Source: Diploptera punctata
Lineage: Eukaryota > Arthropoda > Insecta > Blattodea > Blaberidae
Assembly: GCA_030220185.1 (NCBI GenBank)
Contig: JASPKZ010007534.1
Location: 1 to 64,000, forward strand
Reading direction: 5' to 3'
Length of the DNA stretch: 64,000 bases
Shown: positions 11,163-64,000 of the stretch, piece after piece
Position numbering within the stretch: position 1 is the first letter of the stretch
Layout: each line of letters opens with the position of its first letter
Translations under genes and position numbers: made by a program
The notes under the pieces: model-generated
Seen by the model: the letters and a program-made list of their open reading frames with translations, nothing else
Database searches by the model: none
What the model was told of the DNA's origin: nothing

Positions 11163-11741
11163 CTAACTTCCTGTTTTCCTGGTCCTCGATCCCTCAGCCA
11201 ACTGCTGTATGTTCAAATTGACCTCCACCTTCATGCCTGGCCATTCTTTCGTTTTTGTGTCATCGGGAATAATTTCTTTATTTTCTGAAAACTCAACTTC
11301 TCCAGTAACTTTTGCAGATAGTTCCTCAGCTTCTGCAGGAATTTCTAAACATTTTCCATCACATTCTGCAGGAATTTCTAAACATTTTCCACCACATTCT
11401 GCAAGAATTTCTGGAAGTTTTTTAGGTTCATCAGGAATTTCTGGAAGTTGTTCAGGAGTTTGTGGAAGTTTTTGAGGTTCATCAGGAAATTTTGGAAGTT
11501 GTTCAGTTTCTCCAGGAATTTCTGGAAGTTTTTTAGATTCTTCAGGAATTTGTTCAGGTTGTGCAGGAGTTTGTGGAGGTATTTCAGTTTCTGCAGGTGG
11601 AGATCTCTGAGAAGTTTCGGGAAGTTGTTCATTAGTTGGCTTAATTTCATTTGGTTTAAATTTAGCGAAGGCCATAATGGATGGAATAACAGAAAATCTC
11701 TTTTCAATATCTGATTCATAGAGAGAGATGTGTGGAAAACC
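11163..11741 (-). CDS. Proline/glutamate-rich repeat ORF, possible terminal exon
   Basis: Open frame of about 193 codons from a good acceptor (GTGTGTTTGCAG at 11742-11753, phase needing one base) to TAG at 11163-11165. It contains imperfect repeats of LPEIPxEPxKLP: LPEIPGETEQLPKFPDEPQK, LPEIPDEPKKLPEILAECGG, and two KCLEIPAE units. A possible internal Met gives MAFAKFKPNEIKPTNEQ. I do not recognise it. Phase does not fit splicing from Pfk w13 (stop after 8 codons). It could be the last exon of another minus-strand transcript, a non-coding repeat, or a pseudogene. A donor-like CG|GTAAG follows the stop at 11156. Confidence 0.35.
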   Translation of the reverse strand, partial: GFPHISLYESDIEKRFSVIPSIMAFAKFKPNEIKPTNEQLPETSQRSPPAETEIPPQTPAQPEQIPEESKKLPEIPGETEQLPKFPDEPQKLPQTPEQLPEIPDEPKKLPEILAECGGKCLEIPAECDGKCLEIPAEAEELSAKVTGEVEFSENKEIIPDDTKTKEWPGMKVEVNLNIQQLAEGSRTRKTGS

Positions 11742-11764
11742 TGCAAACACACACTCAGTTTATT

Positions 11765-12174
11765 AGACAGTTATTTTGAACTTTTATAGGAAAAAATCAC
11801 TATGAGGTTTAATTTAACATTAAATTAATATCCAGTTTTGTTTAGTTTATTGAATCAATACTAATAAAATTCATTGTTAAAACCGTTGAGGTGGAGAGTC
11901 ATAAAATAAAATAAGTTAAAATATGCCTTCTTAGGTAAAATCCGTCGTCCTCAACTTATAAAATATGTAATCGTTATGCCTGTAGGCCTTTCAGAACATC
12001 CGTTCCATCTTCAGCAGTTCATTCTTCGTTACAGCATCAAACATCATACTGGATGCTGTAGCAAAGAATGAACTGCTGAAGATGGGACAGATGTTCTGAA
12101 AGGCCTACAGGCATAAAGATTACATATGAGGACGACGGATTTTACCTAAGAAGGTATATTTTAACTTATTTTAT
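11765..12174. mobile_element. Fold-back Penelope-type end
   Basis: Arms of about 125-140 bp (11909-12046 and 12053-12175) with a very short loop; contains CTGAAGATGG and TATGAGGACGACGG. AGTTTATT at 11757-11764 and 12175-12182 may be the target duplication. The outer left part holds TTTATAGGAAAAAATCACTA followed by TGAGGTTT, the standard terminus. Confidence 0.6.
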
Positions 12175-13440
12175 AGTTTATTCAAACATTTTTCTTCAAA
12201 TTTTTCCAATACAAATTACCTACATTTTTAGTGATTTTTTAAATGTAGAAAATATAATTTTATGTCCAAATTGCTAATAGTTTCGTAATGTTTATTTCTT
12301 TCCATATTTAAAATTTTCTTCTCGACTGTCTTCTGTTCTTTCAAACCATTGTTATCCTTAATGGTTTTCCTAACAAATTTGATGAGGTATGAAGCATTTT
12401 AATTAAATCTTGAATTAAACCTCATACTGATTTTTTCCTATAAAAGTTCAATATAAGTGACGACTCAAGTCTGAATAGGAAATCAAAATGGCCATTACAT
12501 AACCTCAATATCTGATTTCAACGTAAATTTACTGGGTTTAAGAAAAGACATCAAAACATTCATGAAATTAAGAGAAAAAAGAAGAAGATGGATGATAAAT
12601 TTATTAAGAAATGCTTGGATTTAGATATCACATCCAAATATGTTAGGAAAACCGTTAAGGATAACAATGCTTCGAAAGAACAGGAGAAAATTTTAAATAT
12701 GGAAAGAAATTAACATTACAAAACTATTAGCAATTTGGACACAAAATTATATTTTCTAAAAAATAAATTTTGGAGCAGGTGAATAATTTTACATATCTAG
12801 GATGCAATATCTCATATGAAGAAGAAAAGGATGTAAATGCAAAAATATCTAAATTTTTAAGAATTTTAGGGTTAATAAATTCTATCTTCAAGCCACAGTT
12901 AGTCCAAAAGCATTCAAGACTGAAAGTGTATAAAACACTGGCTCTTCCAACTCTTTTGTATGGTAGCGAAGTATGGACGTTGAAACAGAAGGATATACAG
13001 AGACTTAGATCTGCTGAAATGAGATATCTTCGGAGGACTGCAGGATACACACTACTAGATCACAAAAAAAATGAAGATATCTTAGAAGAATTACACATGG
13101 AATCTTTAGAAAACAAAATTTCTGATTATAAGTCAAGATGGATGCAACATGTTCATCGAATGGAAGATCACAGAATACCCAAACAAATGTTAAGATATCA
13201 ACCTGCAGGAAGAAGAAGACCAGGACGTCCACTCGAAAGACTTCTGGATGGTGTTTCTCTTGAGGCCGAAACAGGTCAACAAATGGCCTAAATTCGTGAA
13301 TGTACTATGATGATAATGATGACATTTAAAAATCACTAAAAATGTAGGTAATTATTATTGGGAAAAATTAGAAGAAAAAAGTTTCAATAAACTAAACAAA
13401 AGTACCGAATATGAGGTGAGATATGGAGCATTTTAATTTA
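12175..13440. mobile_element. Large fold-back element with LINE piece in its loop
   Basis: Inverted arms match in sections: 12175-12250 with 13325-13400, and 12250-12380 with 12620-12770. Between the arms, 12772-13291 on the + strand is an open LINE C-terminus: NNFTYLGCNIS, LPTLLYGSEVWTL, MRYLRRTAGYTLLDHKKNED, RRRPGRPLERLLDG. The LINE is most simply a later insertion. Confidence 0.6.
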
Positions 13441-13660
13441 ATTTTCGCTGTAGTCTCGAGGTAGCGTGCTGCCTTGTCACACAGCATTATCATCATCATC
13501 CTTCACCGGTGTGGAAAGCAACGGGAAGCTACCACACCTACAACTCACTAGTAAAGCTGCAAGCATAACATGAAAATACTACGATTGCAGTGAAGGACCT
13601 GCCTTCGGGCAGAAATACTATGGATGGAATGCCTGAAGAGAATACCAGAAATGACATGAC
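13441..13660 (+). mobile_element. SINE-like repeat, type b
   Basis: Starts TAGTCTCGAGGTAGCGTGCTG (degenerate tRNA box A), then a short deletion to CCTTCACCGGTGTGGAAAGC and AACATGAAAATACTACGATTG. The same parts occur at 43050-43320. Between 13640 and 13749 a decayed LINE tail reads WMEEERWID-like. Confidence 0.6.
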
Positions 13661-13749
13661 AAATTGATGTCAGTGAAAAAAAAATGGATGGAAGAGGAAA
13701 GATGGATTGATAAAGATAAATAGAGGATTTTGTGCAGAAGATAATCTAT

Positions 13750-15162
13750 GGAATGAGGACATGAGACCAGACGAAGAAGAGAAGGTGTCCGCAACAGAAC
13801 GTGCAGTACGTTAGTTAAATAATCATTTTATTGTTAAGCCGTTGTTTTGCTACAGTTCATATGTACATCAAACAAATCCCTTGTGTTTTATAAAAAAATG
13901 TGTTATGGAATGAGGACATGAGACCAGACGAAGAAGAGAAGGTGTCCGCAACAGAACGTGCAGTACGTTAGTTAAATAATCATTTTATTGTTAAGCCGTT
14001 GTTTTGCTACAGTTCATATGTACATCAAACAAATCCCTTGTGTTTATAAAAAAAATGTGTTATGGAATGAGGACATGAGACCAGACGAAGAAGAGAAGGT
14101 GTCCGCAACAGAACGTGCAGTACGTTAGTTAAATAATCATTTTATTGTTAAGCCGTTGTTTTGCTACAGTTCATATGTACATCAAACAAATCCCTTGTGT
14201 TTATAAAAAAAATGTGTTATGGAATGAGGACATGAGACCAGACGAAGAAGAGAAGGTGTCCGCAACAGAACGTGCAGTACGTTAGTTAAATAATCATTTT
14301 ATTGTTAAGCCGTTGTTTTGCTACAGTTCAATTGTACATCAAACAAATCCCTTGTGTTTATAAAAAAAATGTGTTATGGAATGAGGACATGAGACCAGAC
14401 GAAGAAGAGAAGGTGTCCGCAACAGAACGTGCAGTACGTTAGTTAAATAATCATTTTATTGTTAAGCCGTTGTTTTGCTACAGTTCATATGTACATCAAA
14501 CAAATCCCTTGTGTTTATAAAAAAAATGTGTTATGGAATGAGGACATGAGACCAGACGAAGAAGAGAAGGTGTCCGCAACAGAACGTGCAGTACGTTAGT
14601 TAAATAATCATTTTATTGTTAAGCCGTTGTTTTGCTACAGTTCATATGTACATCAAACAAATCCCTTGTGTTTATAAAAAAAATGTGTTATGGAATGAGG
14701 ACATGAGACCAGATGAAGAAGAGAAGGTGTCCGCAACAGAACGTGCAGTACGTTAGTTAAATAATCATTTTATTGTTAAGCCGTTGTTTTGCTACAGTTC
14801 ATATGTACATCAAACAAATCCCTTGTGTTTATAAAAAAAATGTGTTATGGAATGAGGACATGAGACCAGACGAAGAAGAGAAGGTGTCCGCAACAGAACG
14901 TGCAGTACGTTAGTTAAATAATCATTTTATTGTTAAGCCGTTGTTTTGCTACAGTTCATATGTACATCAAACAAATCCCTTGTGTTTATAAAAAAAATGT
15001 GTTATGGAATGAGGACATGAGACCAGACGAAGAAGAGAAGGTGTCCGCAACAGAACGTGCAGTACGTTAGTTAAATAATCATTTTATTGTTAAGCCGTTG
15101 TTTTGCTACAGTTCATATGTACATCAAACAAATCCCTTGTGTTTATAAAAAAAATGTGTTAT
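13750..15162. repeat. 157-bp tandem array, nine near-identical units
   Basis: Unit starts at 13750, 13907, 14064, 14221, 14378, 14535, 14692, 14849 and 15006, an exact 157-bp period. It begins GGAATGAGGACATGAGACC and ends with an A8 run plus ATGTGTTAT. Units differ by only a few substitutions and one A-run slip, so the array is recent. The first bases overlap the end of a LINE tail, suggesting the unit arose from it. No ORF spans the array. Confidence 0.95.
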
Positions 15163-15489
15163 CGCAGACTCAAGTAAAAAAAATTGGGAAATGTTACACG
15201 ATCAAAAATACAATTGTTACCAACAAATTATATTGTCTGCAAAATTTTAATGCTATATATAAGAACAAGTCCTACAGGTAAAGATTTGGATTGAACCTGT
15301 ACCTCGGAATCAGAAGTGAGTATGGTGACCACCTGAACTGACCCCTGGTTTGTTGTGGAAGCGGGACAAGCCTTCTTTGTATCAGAGAATGTTCCTAGAA
15401 CAAAGCTTGATTTGCAGCTAGTTCATGAAATGAATAGAAATAGATCCATAGTTCAAGTATCTGTGTAAAAACAGATATAATAAAAATTA
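15163..15489. other. Unique intergenic DNA
   Basis: No coding, repeat or RNA signal that I can support. The + ORF at 15087-15281 only runs out of the last tandem unit. Confidence 0.5.
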
Positions 15490-15835
15490 TGTCAGAGACA
15501 AAAGTTCATTAAATGAACTAGATCAATAAGAACAGATCATTAAATGATCTAGGACATTGAGAACAGTTCATTATATGAAGTAGGTAAATTAGAACAGTTC
15601 ATTACATGAAGTAGGTAAATTAGAACAGTTAATTACATGAAGTAGGTAAATTAGAACAGTTCACTAAATGAACTCATCTGAAAAATAGTTAATTCAATTA
15701 ACTAGGTTAATGAGAATAGTTAAGTGAAATCAGCAAGGTCAGTGAGAATAGGTCACTAAAATAGACTAAGTCAATAAGAATAGTTCACTGAGATGAACTA
15801 GGTCAGTGATAATAGGCCAGGGAGCAGCTAGATCA
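15490..15835. repeat. Dyad-rich minisatellite block 1
   Basis: Eight or nine units of about 37-40 bp such as AGAACAGTTCATTA followed by AATGAACTAGG. Each unit carries a short inverted repeat (GTTCAnTnAATGAAC). A second block of the same family lies at 17100-17590. Confidence 0.75.
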
Positions 15836-16663
15836 CTTGTTAAACATTCAAAATGTAAAACTGTTGGTAACAATTGTAAAATAACAAAACACATTTCGTA
15901 ATACAAACCACAGCCTATTTGATTACCTCTTGTATCTTCACAGAATTTACATACTTTCTGGTAAATAATACCAGTCATGTCTCATCAACTAAAATTTGAC
16001 TGGAACCTGACATATGAGTCAGTGAAACCGATTGCTGTAACACTACAGAACTAGCTCCGGTTAGTGATTAAAACATTCATGTCTCACCCTACCCAAGCTA
16101 CTCTATTCACGCTAGCCCAGATCTGAATACCATGTTATATGTTGATACTATTCTAAAAAAGGAACTGCCAACTATTGTATGCCAAAATGTACCTTGAAAC
16201 TCCTCGCAGAGAAACATAGTGATGTACCAAGGCCAAAAAACTATCTGCCGTTTTTAACTGCAAGGCACTAAAATCCAGTGCCAAATCTCTCATTTAAACT
16301 ATAGGGAAGTAATACAATTCCTGACTTTGGTGGATTTAATAACCCACACAACCTGCCCTCCGTGCTGCAACACACCTCACTCCACACTGCTCTATTCAAG
16401 CAGACATCCACCTGCTTTGCACGGTGGGTTGCCATTGCTGGATTCTAGCTTCAATTTCTATGCCTTACAGTTAAAAGTGGGAGAAAATTTTTCAGACACA
16501 GCATTGGTACATCACAACATTTCTCTGGGAGAAATTTCAACATGCAATTGTTGACAGTTTCTTTTAAGTTCATTTTTTCTTATTCTTATTATAAGGTGAA
16601 TTTTCCATATCCCATGACCATGGGCATTGTGAGAACAAAACAGAAATTCAATATTTCAATTAG
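15836..16663. other. Unique intergenic DNA
   Basis: No support for a gene. The + ORF of 75 codons at 16327 has no recognisable motif. Confidence 0.5.
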
Positions 16664-16675
16664 TAATGGTATTAA

Positions 16676-16883
16676 CCTTTATAGGAATTAATCACTATGA
16701 AGTTTATGGTGAAATTAAATGTTTCTTACCTCTCCTCATATAAATTTTCTAAGTAGATCGCGATTTTGAGACCATAACGGTCTCATCTTCAGTACAATCT
16801 TGCAACTGATGTTATGTCGATCGGAAGAAACTCTTCTTCTTCCCTCTCATATGAGAAGAGGTAAGAAACATTTAATTTCACCA
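16676..16883. mobile_element. Fold-back Penelope-type end with TSD
   Basis: 208 bp; arms with GGTGAAATTAAATGTTTCTT and its inverse. TAATGGTATTAA is duplicated at 16664-16675 and 16884-16895. The middle contains ACGGTCTCATCTTCAGTAC, the Penelope-type terminal coding motif (TEDETV in the other sense). The same variant is at 35377-35684 and 38500-38640. Confidence 0.8.
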
Positions 16884-17099
16884 TAATGGTATTAATAATC
16901 ATAACATGAAATGTCTGTTATATTCTCATAATGCTCATGGACACAGTTCAGTTCAATCAATAGTTCTAGATCTTGACTATGATTATCATTATGCTGAATT
17001 TTTTTTACCTTTTTAAGTTCAAAAACTAAACTATCTTAAAACTAAAATATCGATAATGATTTACAACATAGCCATTTTTTGATGTTGCAATGAAACACT

Positions 17100-17590
17100 A
17101 AATCTATTAAAATGAACTACATTAGTGAAAATAATTCTCCAAAACAAATTAGGTCAGTGTGACGTTCACTAAATCAACAGGTCAATGAAAATAGTTCACT
17201 AAATTAAAAAGTTCTGTGAGAATAGTTGATTAAATTAACTAGGTTAACAAGAATAGTTAACTGAAATCAATAAGATCACCGAGAATAAATCACTAAAATG
17301 GACTAGGTCAATAATAACAGTTCACTAAAATGAACTAGGTCAGTGAGAATAGTTCAATAAAATGAACTAAAAAATATAATAAAATGAATGCATATCATAA
17401 CAGTTTAATAAAATATCTAAGGCAGTGATAATAGTTCTCTACAATGAACTAGATCAGTGATGATTGTTCACTAAAATGAACTATGTCAGTGATGATTGTT
17501 CACTAAAAGACAGCAAATGAAAAATCTAAGGCAGTGATAATATTTCATTAAAATTAACCATGTCAGAGATTATTGTTCACCAATAGACTG
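17100..17590. repeat. Dyad-rich minisatellite block 2
   Basis: About twelve units related to block 1, e.g. AGTTCACTAAAATGAACTAG then GTCAGTGAGAAT. Between the blocks (16884-17099) is AT-rich unique DNA. Confidence 0.75.
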
Positions 17591-18164
17591 CAAATTTTCT
17601 GCATTATCAAATATAAAATAAATAAAAATACAATCATGTTATATTGTGGCCAAGGCCTCAATTTGTAAAATATATAATCAATAGGTAAAATCATAATATA
17701 AATACAGTAGGTCATGATGAAAATTTTAGCCAAATATGCCAACGTCAGTTATCACTCTTCCAGCATATAAGAGGCTCCTATGTATAGTCCACAGACGAAG
17801 AGAATCAAAGCACGGGACGAAGGGGGGCACGGGGGATTGCAAGTGATACAATGGCAAACTACCTGAGAATAACATATAATGCCATGACGTATGAAATCCT
17901 ACTGCTTTCATTCACTTCATCTGTGGACTATACAAGACCTATTCAAGGTATTTCATACAGTTTTCTAGAAAATAATCTAAATTTGTGTTTCATGAAACAG
18001 TAATACCATGCCCTTTAAAATCTTAAGAGGCTTCTTTACTTGTGTAAAAATAATTTTTTGTTGAAATGGAAATGACATTTTGTGTTGATTTTCATGTACC
18101 TGTTACAAAATTTTAGTCTCTAGTTCTCACCTGTCTTATACACTGGAAAACACATTCATTTATA
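17591..18164. other. AT-rich DNA with one short inverted repeat
   Basis: TATAGTCCACAGACGAAG (about 17777) and CTTCATCTGTGGACTATA (about 17915) are inverted. They may be ends of a small non-autonomous element; no coding is visible. Confidence 0.35.
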
Positions 18165-19270
18165 CCTTATCCGCTCTTAGAGTGATCCAAACATAAACAA
18201 ATGCCAATTGTATCCTTCTGCCATTTGCGACACAATTACTTTCATATTTGTTGTTGATACGGGTAGAACACAACAAAGCTGGTGAGATTTTTCACTGAAC
18301 TTGTGAAATATATTTAAACTAGCTGTTTTTGACCACTATAAAGGTTTGACAGACTTGTGTTTTAAAAATTTAGATGGCAAGACAACAACAGAAGACTCGA
18401 CACTTTCAGCCATTTTGTTGCATCAGAATCGACTGAAGTATGATTCATGCATATGTAATACACTATTTTAAGTTGTAATTATTGATTAGGTATATTTTAG
18501 AATATTTTCTATGTTTTGAATATTATTATTTTCATTCACGAAGAATAACAAGTATATTCAGAGGACATACGGGGTGAATCATAAATATGGCTACACATTT
18601 GATCGCGTTGTGTGATGAAAATATTACCATTACAGGAAATATGAAATTACCGTTGGAAAGGCAATTATTCAGATTAGAACAATGGAATAAAATAAAACAG
18701 TGTAGAATTTAAGTCATTAGTCAAAATGGCGTTGAATATGCAACAGCAAATTACAATTGCTGCATGAGCAATAACGTATGCTAATGATCGTGAGGCCGCA
18801 AGACGTGAGTTTAACGTAGCATTGCAGCCGTTGATTGTGGGGAAGTGGAGAAAACGACTGATTGAAAGGGAAGAATGCACAAAATCAAACCTCCTGGAAG
18901 GCCTCGCATTAGCACGGATGCAGAAACAACGAAGAGAATTGTGGAGGCATTCGATGCTAGCCCATAAAAATCAACCCGCCAAGCTGCACGTGAGCAGTGA
19001 ATTGTTTTGTTTTGTTCTATTGTTCTAATTTGAAGGTTCCCTTTCCAATGATAACATCATATTTCCTTTAATAATAATATTTTCGTCACAAAATGCGATC
19101 AAATGTATAGCCATATTTTTGAATCACTCTGTATCTTTAAATTAGTGAAGGGAACTACTTTTTCGCGTAGTTATTGCTTCTACAACGTACGTCGATGTCC
19201 ATAACCAATGAAAAGCGAGCAGCTTACTTGATTTTGTTTTGATGAGGATCACTTTAAGAGTGGATAGCCT
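18165..19270 (-). mobile_element. DNA transposon (CTCTTAGAGTGATCC ends) carrying a mariner
   Basis: Ends TTATCCGCTCTTAGAGTGATCC-like and its inverse (AGAGTGGATAGCC at 19257-19270). It is the inverted relative of 49543-50131, which lacks the inserted mariner. The internal gene remnant on the minus strand matches the 49846 ORF (MAESAKSS...). Excluding the mariner it is about 540 bp, so it is non-autonomous. Confidence 0.8.
18570..19131 (+). mobile_element. Non-autonomous mariner inside another transposon
   Basis: 562 bp, flanked by TA at 18568-18569 and 19132-19133. The outer ends (GGGTGAATCATAAATATGGC and inverse) continue as inverted repeats for about 90 bp. The interior holds an N-terminal transposase relic: VGKWRKRLIEREE, then in another frame RPRISTDAETTKRIVEAFD. 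The empty site in the sister copy (GACATATTTTTAA at about 49680) confirms the TA duplication. Confidence 0.88.
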
Positions 19271-19527
19271 TTAGTACATTGTTTGCCTGCTGGTTTTCTA
19301 TTTTAATCTGGTTATCAAATGAGCAAATACAAATTAAAGAAAGAAAAAGGAATTGACTAATAAGTTGTTTTATGACTGTAAAGATGCAATTTGTCATCAA
19401 GAGGGCTGTGTACAAATGTAAATTATTGCACCTACATGAGTAGTACCAACTTAATAATAATATAATCACTGTCGTGCAGTAATAACAACCTTACACACTA
19501 GTTACTAATCCATTCAGTTCACATTTG
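19271..19527. other. Unique intergenic DNA
   Basis: Nothing that I can support on either strand. Confidence 0.5.
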
Positions 19528-19542
19528 AACATCCAACTATTT

Positions 19543-19669
19543 AAATTTGAAGAGAAAAATTTTCGCCTAGACCGGGACTCGAACCCGGGACCCTTGGCTT
19601 TCCGGGCCAAAAATTTTTCTCTTCAAATTTAATTTATCTTTCATTGAGAAATGTTAAATTAATAATAAA
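19543..19669 (+). mobile_element. Shortest palindromic tRNA-repeat copy with TSD
   Basis: 127 bp with an inverted tail and T arm, joined directly to a forward tail; the tRNA body is lost. AACATCCAACTATTT is duplicated at 19528-19542 and 19670-19684. The tail is AATAATAAA, as in the 6326 copy. Confidence 0.85.
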
Positions 19670-19689
19670 AACATCCAACTATTTCCATT

Positions 19690-19950
19690 AATATTTCAAG
19701 AAAGTGACACTATGAAGTTTATTTTAATTAATAAATTGAGTTTGTATTCTTTAACATTCTCACCTCATATGTTTATTCTGTTGGACAATCGTTTCAAAGC
19801 TATTGCTCCATCTTCAGCTTGTTCACAAACTGGTTTTTTATTTTCTTCAAGTTGTCGGCCCTGGATCTGTGTTCCAAATAACTTGGTAATGAGGTTCCTT
19901 TCTCCAAGAACAAGGAGAAAATTATGAACTTTGAAATTCTTGGAGTTTAA
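19690..19950 (-). mobile_element. Penelope-like element 3' end
   Basis: Minus frame reads LNSKNFKVHNFLLVLGERNL, ITKLFGTQIQGRQLEEN and CEQAEDGAIALKRLSNR: the C-terminus of a Penelope-type ORF. Outer motif ACTATGAAGTTTATTTTAA. Confidence 0.65.
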
Positions 19951-19953
19951 CAG

Positions 19954-19959
19954 TTTATT
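19954..19959 (-). terminator. Candidate Pfk polyadenylation signal
   Basis: AATAAA on the minus strand, about 140 nt after the stop. It sits at the edge of a Penelope-like remnant (19690-19950), so the 3' UTR is probably short. No other AATAAA lies between the stop and this site. Confidence 0.5.
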
Positions 19960-20100
19960 TACAAGTCTCTTTAAGAGCCGTGCGAAGTTAAAAACCGTCT
20001 TTAAAAAACACAACACGTGACTGTTATTACTGCAAAACAGATACAAGTAACAAGTATTCTCTAAATTAACAACAGACTATTGTACTAGAGTGAGGCATGT

Positions 20101-63666
<43,566 letters not shown>

Positions 63667-63724
63667 CTGGAAAACACATTAAAACATGATCCTCTCTCCT
63701 GGTCACATCTCAACTGTTTATAAA

Positions 63725-64000
63725 CTGATTCAGATAAATGTTTTTTCATGTCACCTCATGAAGTTCCATGTTTTCACAATACCGGTTTCAAAGGCATTTA
63801 CCTTCATCATCAGTCAAACTCCAACTTGTAGAATGTAGGCTGTCATAATACTTGAATATTCTGAGCTACAAGGCCATGGTCCATAACTTGTGTTTGTCCC
63901 TCGGATATGGAGGACATCTTCAGTGGCAAAACAAACCAATCAGATTGTAGATTGGCAATGACTATCCAAACAGCTTCGATATTGTCCAGCCATTTGGGTT
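63725..64000. mobile_element. Penelope-type terminus remnant
   Basis: TCACCTCATGAAGTTCCATG, ATACCGGTTTCAAAGGCATT and TTCATCATCAGTCAAACTC, then TAGAATGTAGGCTGTCATAA, related to 54880-54960. No Pfk exon is visible here. Confidence 0.5.

Noticed and set aside
11163..11741. Alternative C-terminus of Pfk
   Set aside because: Joining w13 (two bases left) to this acceptor gives a stop after eight codons; the conserved terminal exon is w14.
11378..11752. Second open frame (FHTSLSMNQILKRDF) over the proline/glutamate ORF
   Set aside because: Composition is Leu/Lys/Asn from frame-shifted repeats; the LPEIP frame is longer and more protein-like.
13750..15162. CRISPR array
   Set aside because: Units are identical along their whole 157 bp, with no variable spacers, in insect DNA.

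Overview
This window is insect nuclear DNA. It carries most of one host gene on the minus strand: the two-domain ATP-dependent 6-phosphofructokinase (Pfk). I traced its coding exons by splice signals, reading phase and family motifs from 63666 down to a stop codon at 20101. One copy of each constitutive exon plus one of three alternative exons gives 708 codons before the stop. About the first 70 residues must lie beyond position 64000. The coding parts are small (88-226 bp) and the introns are 1-12 kb, so the gene is over 44 kb long. Very large introns, TTAGG-type pentamer arrays, RTE-like LINEs, Penelope-like elements, mariners and many tRNA-derived repeats suggest a large-genome insect. A cockroach or termite relative is my guess, not a proof.

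Layout on the + strand: 1-4843 holds two decayed LINEs. 4850-5732 holds A/T-rich and TTAGG-type arrays. 5766-13440 is a pile of nested mobile elements, including a 361-bp palindromic tRNA-bearing repeat, a Harbinger-type element, a twin-primed LINE and a proline/glutamate-rich ORF. 13750-15162 is a 157-bp x 9 tandem array. 15490-17590 has two dyad-rich minisatellite blocks. 18165-19270 is a DNA transposon with a mariner inside it. 20101-63666 is Pfk, its introns filled with Penelope-like 3' ends, SINE-like repeats, LINE tails, mariners and Helitron-like pieces.

The most interesting host feature is a cassette of three homologous alternative Pfk exons (58706-58814, 52883-52994, 44851-44959). 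Each starts in the same phase and ends at the same phase. Each uses a GC instead of a GT 5' splice site (CAG|GCAAG). Including two would shift the frame, so they should be mutually exclusive. They encode the segment right after the active-site MGRHCG motif. A 164-bp tandem array lies just downstream of the first, and a 1-kb purine-rich (in the RNA) array lies just upstream of the second.

The most unusual repeat feature is how many retroelements of different classes (tRNA-bearing repeats, Penelope-like ends, one LINE) sit in the genome as inverted, fold-back copies bounded by 8-16 bp target-site duplications. I see no bacterial genes, no CRISPR, no rRNA and no credible functional tRNA gene.
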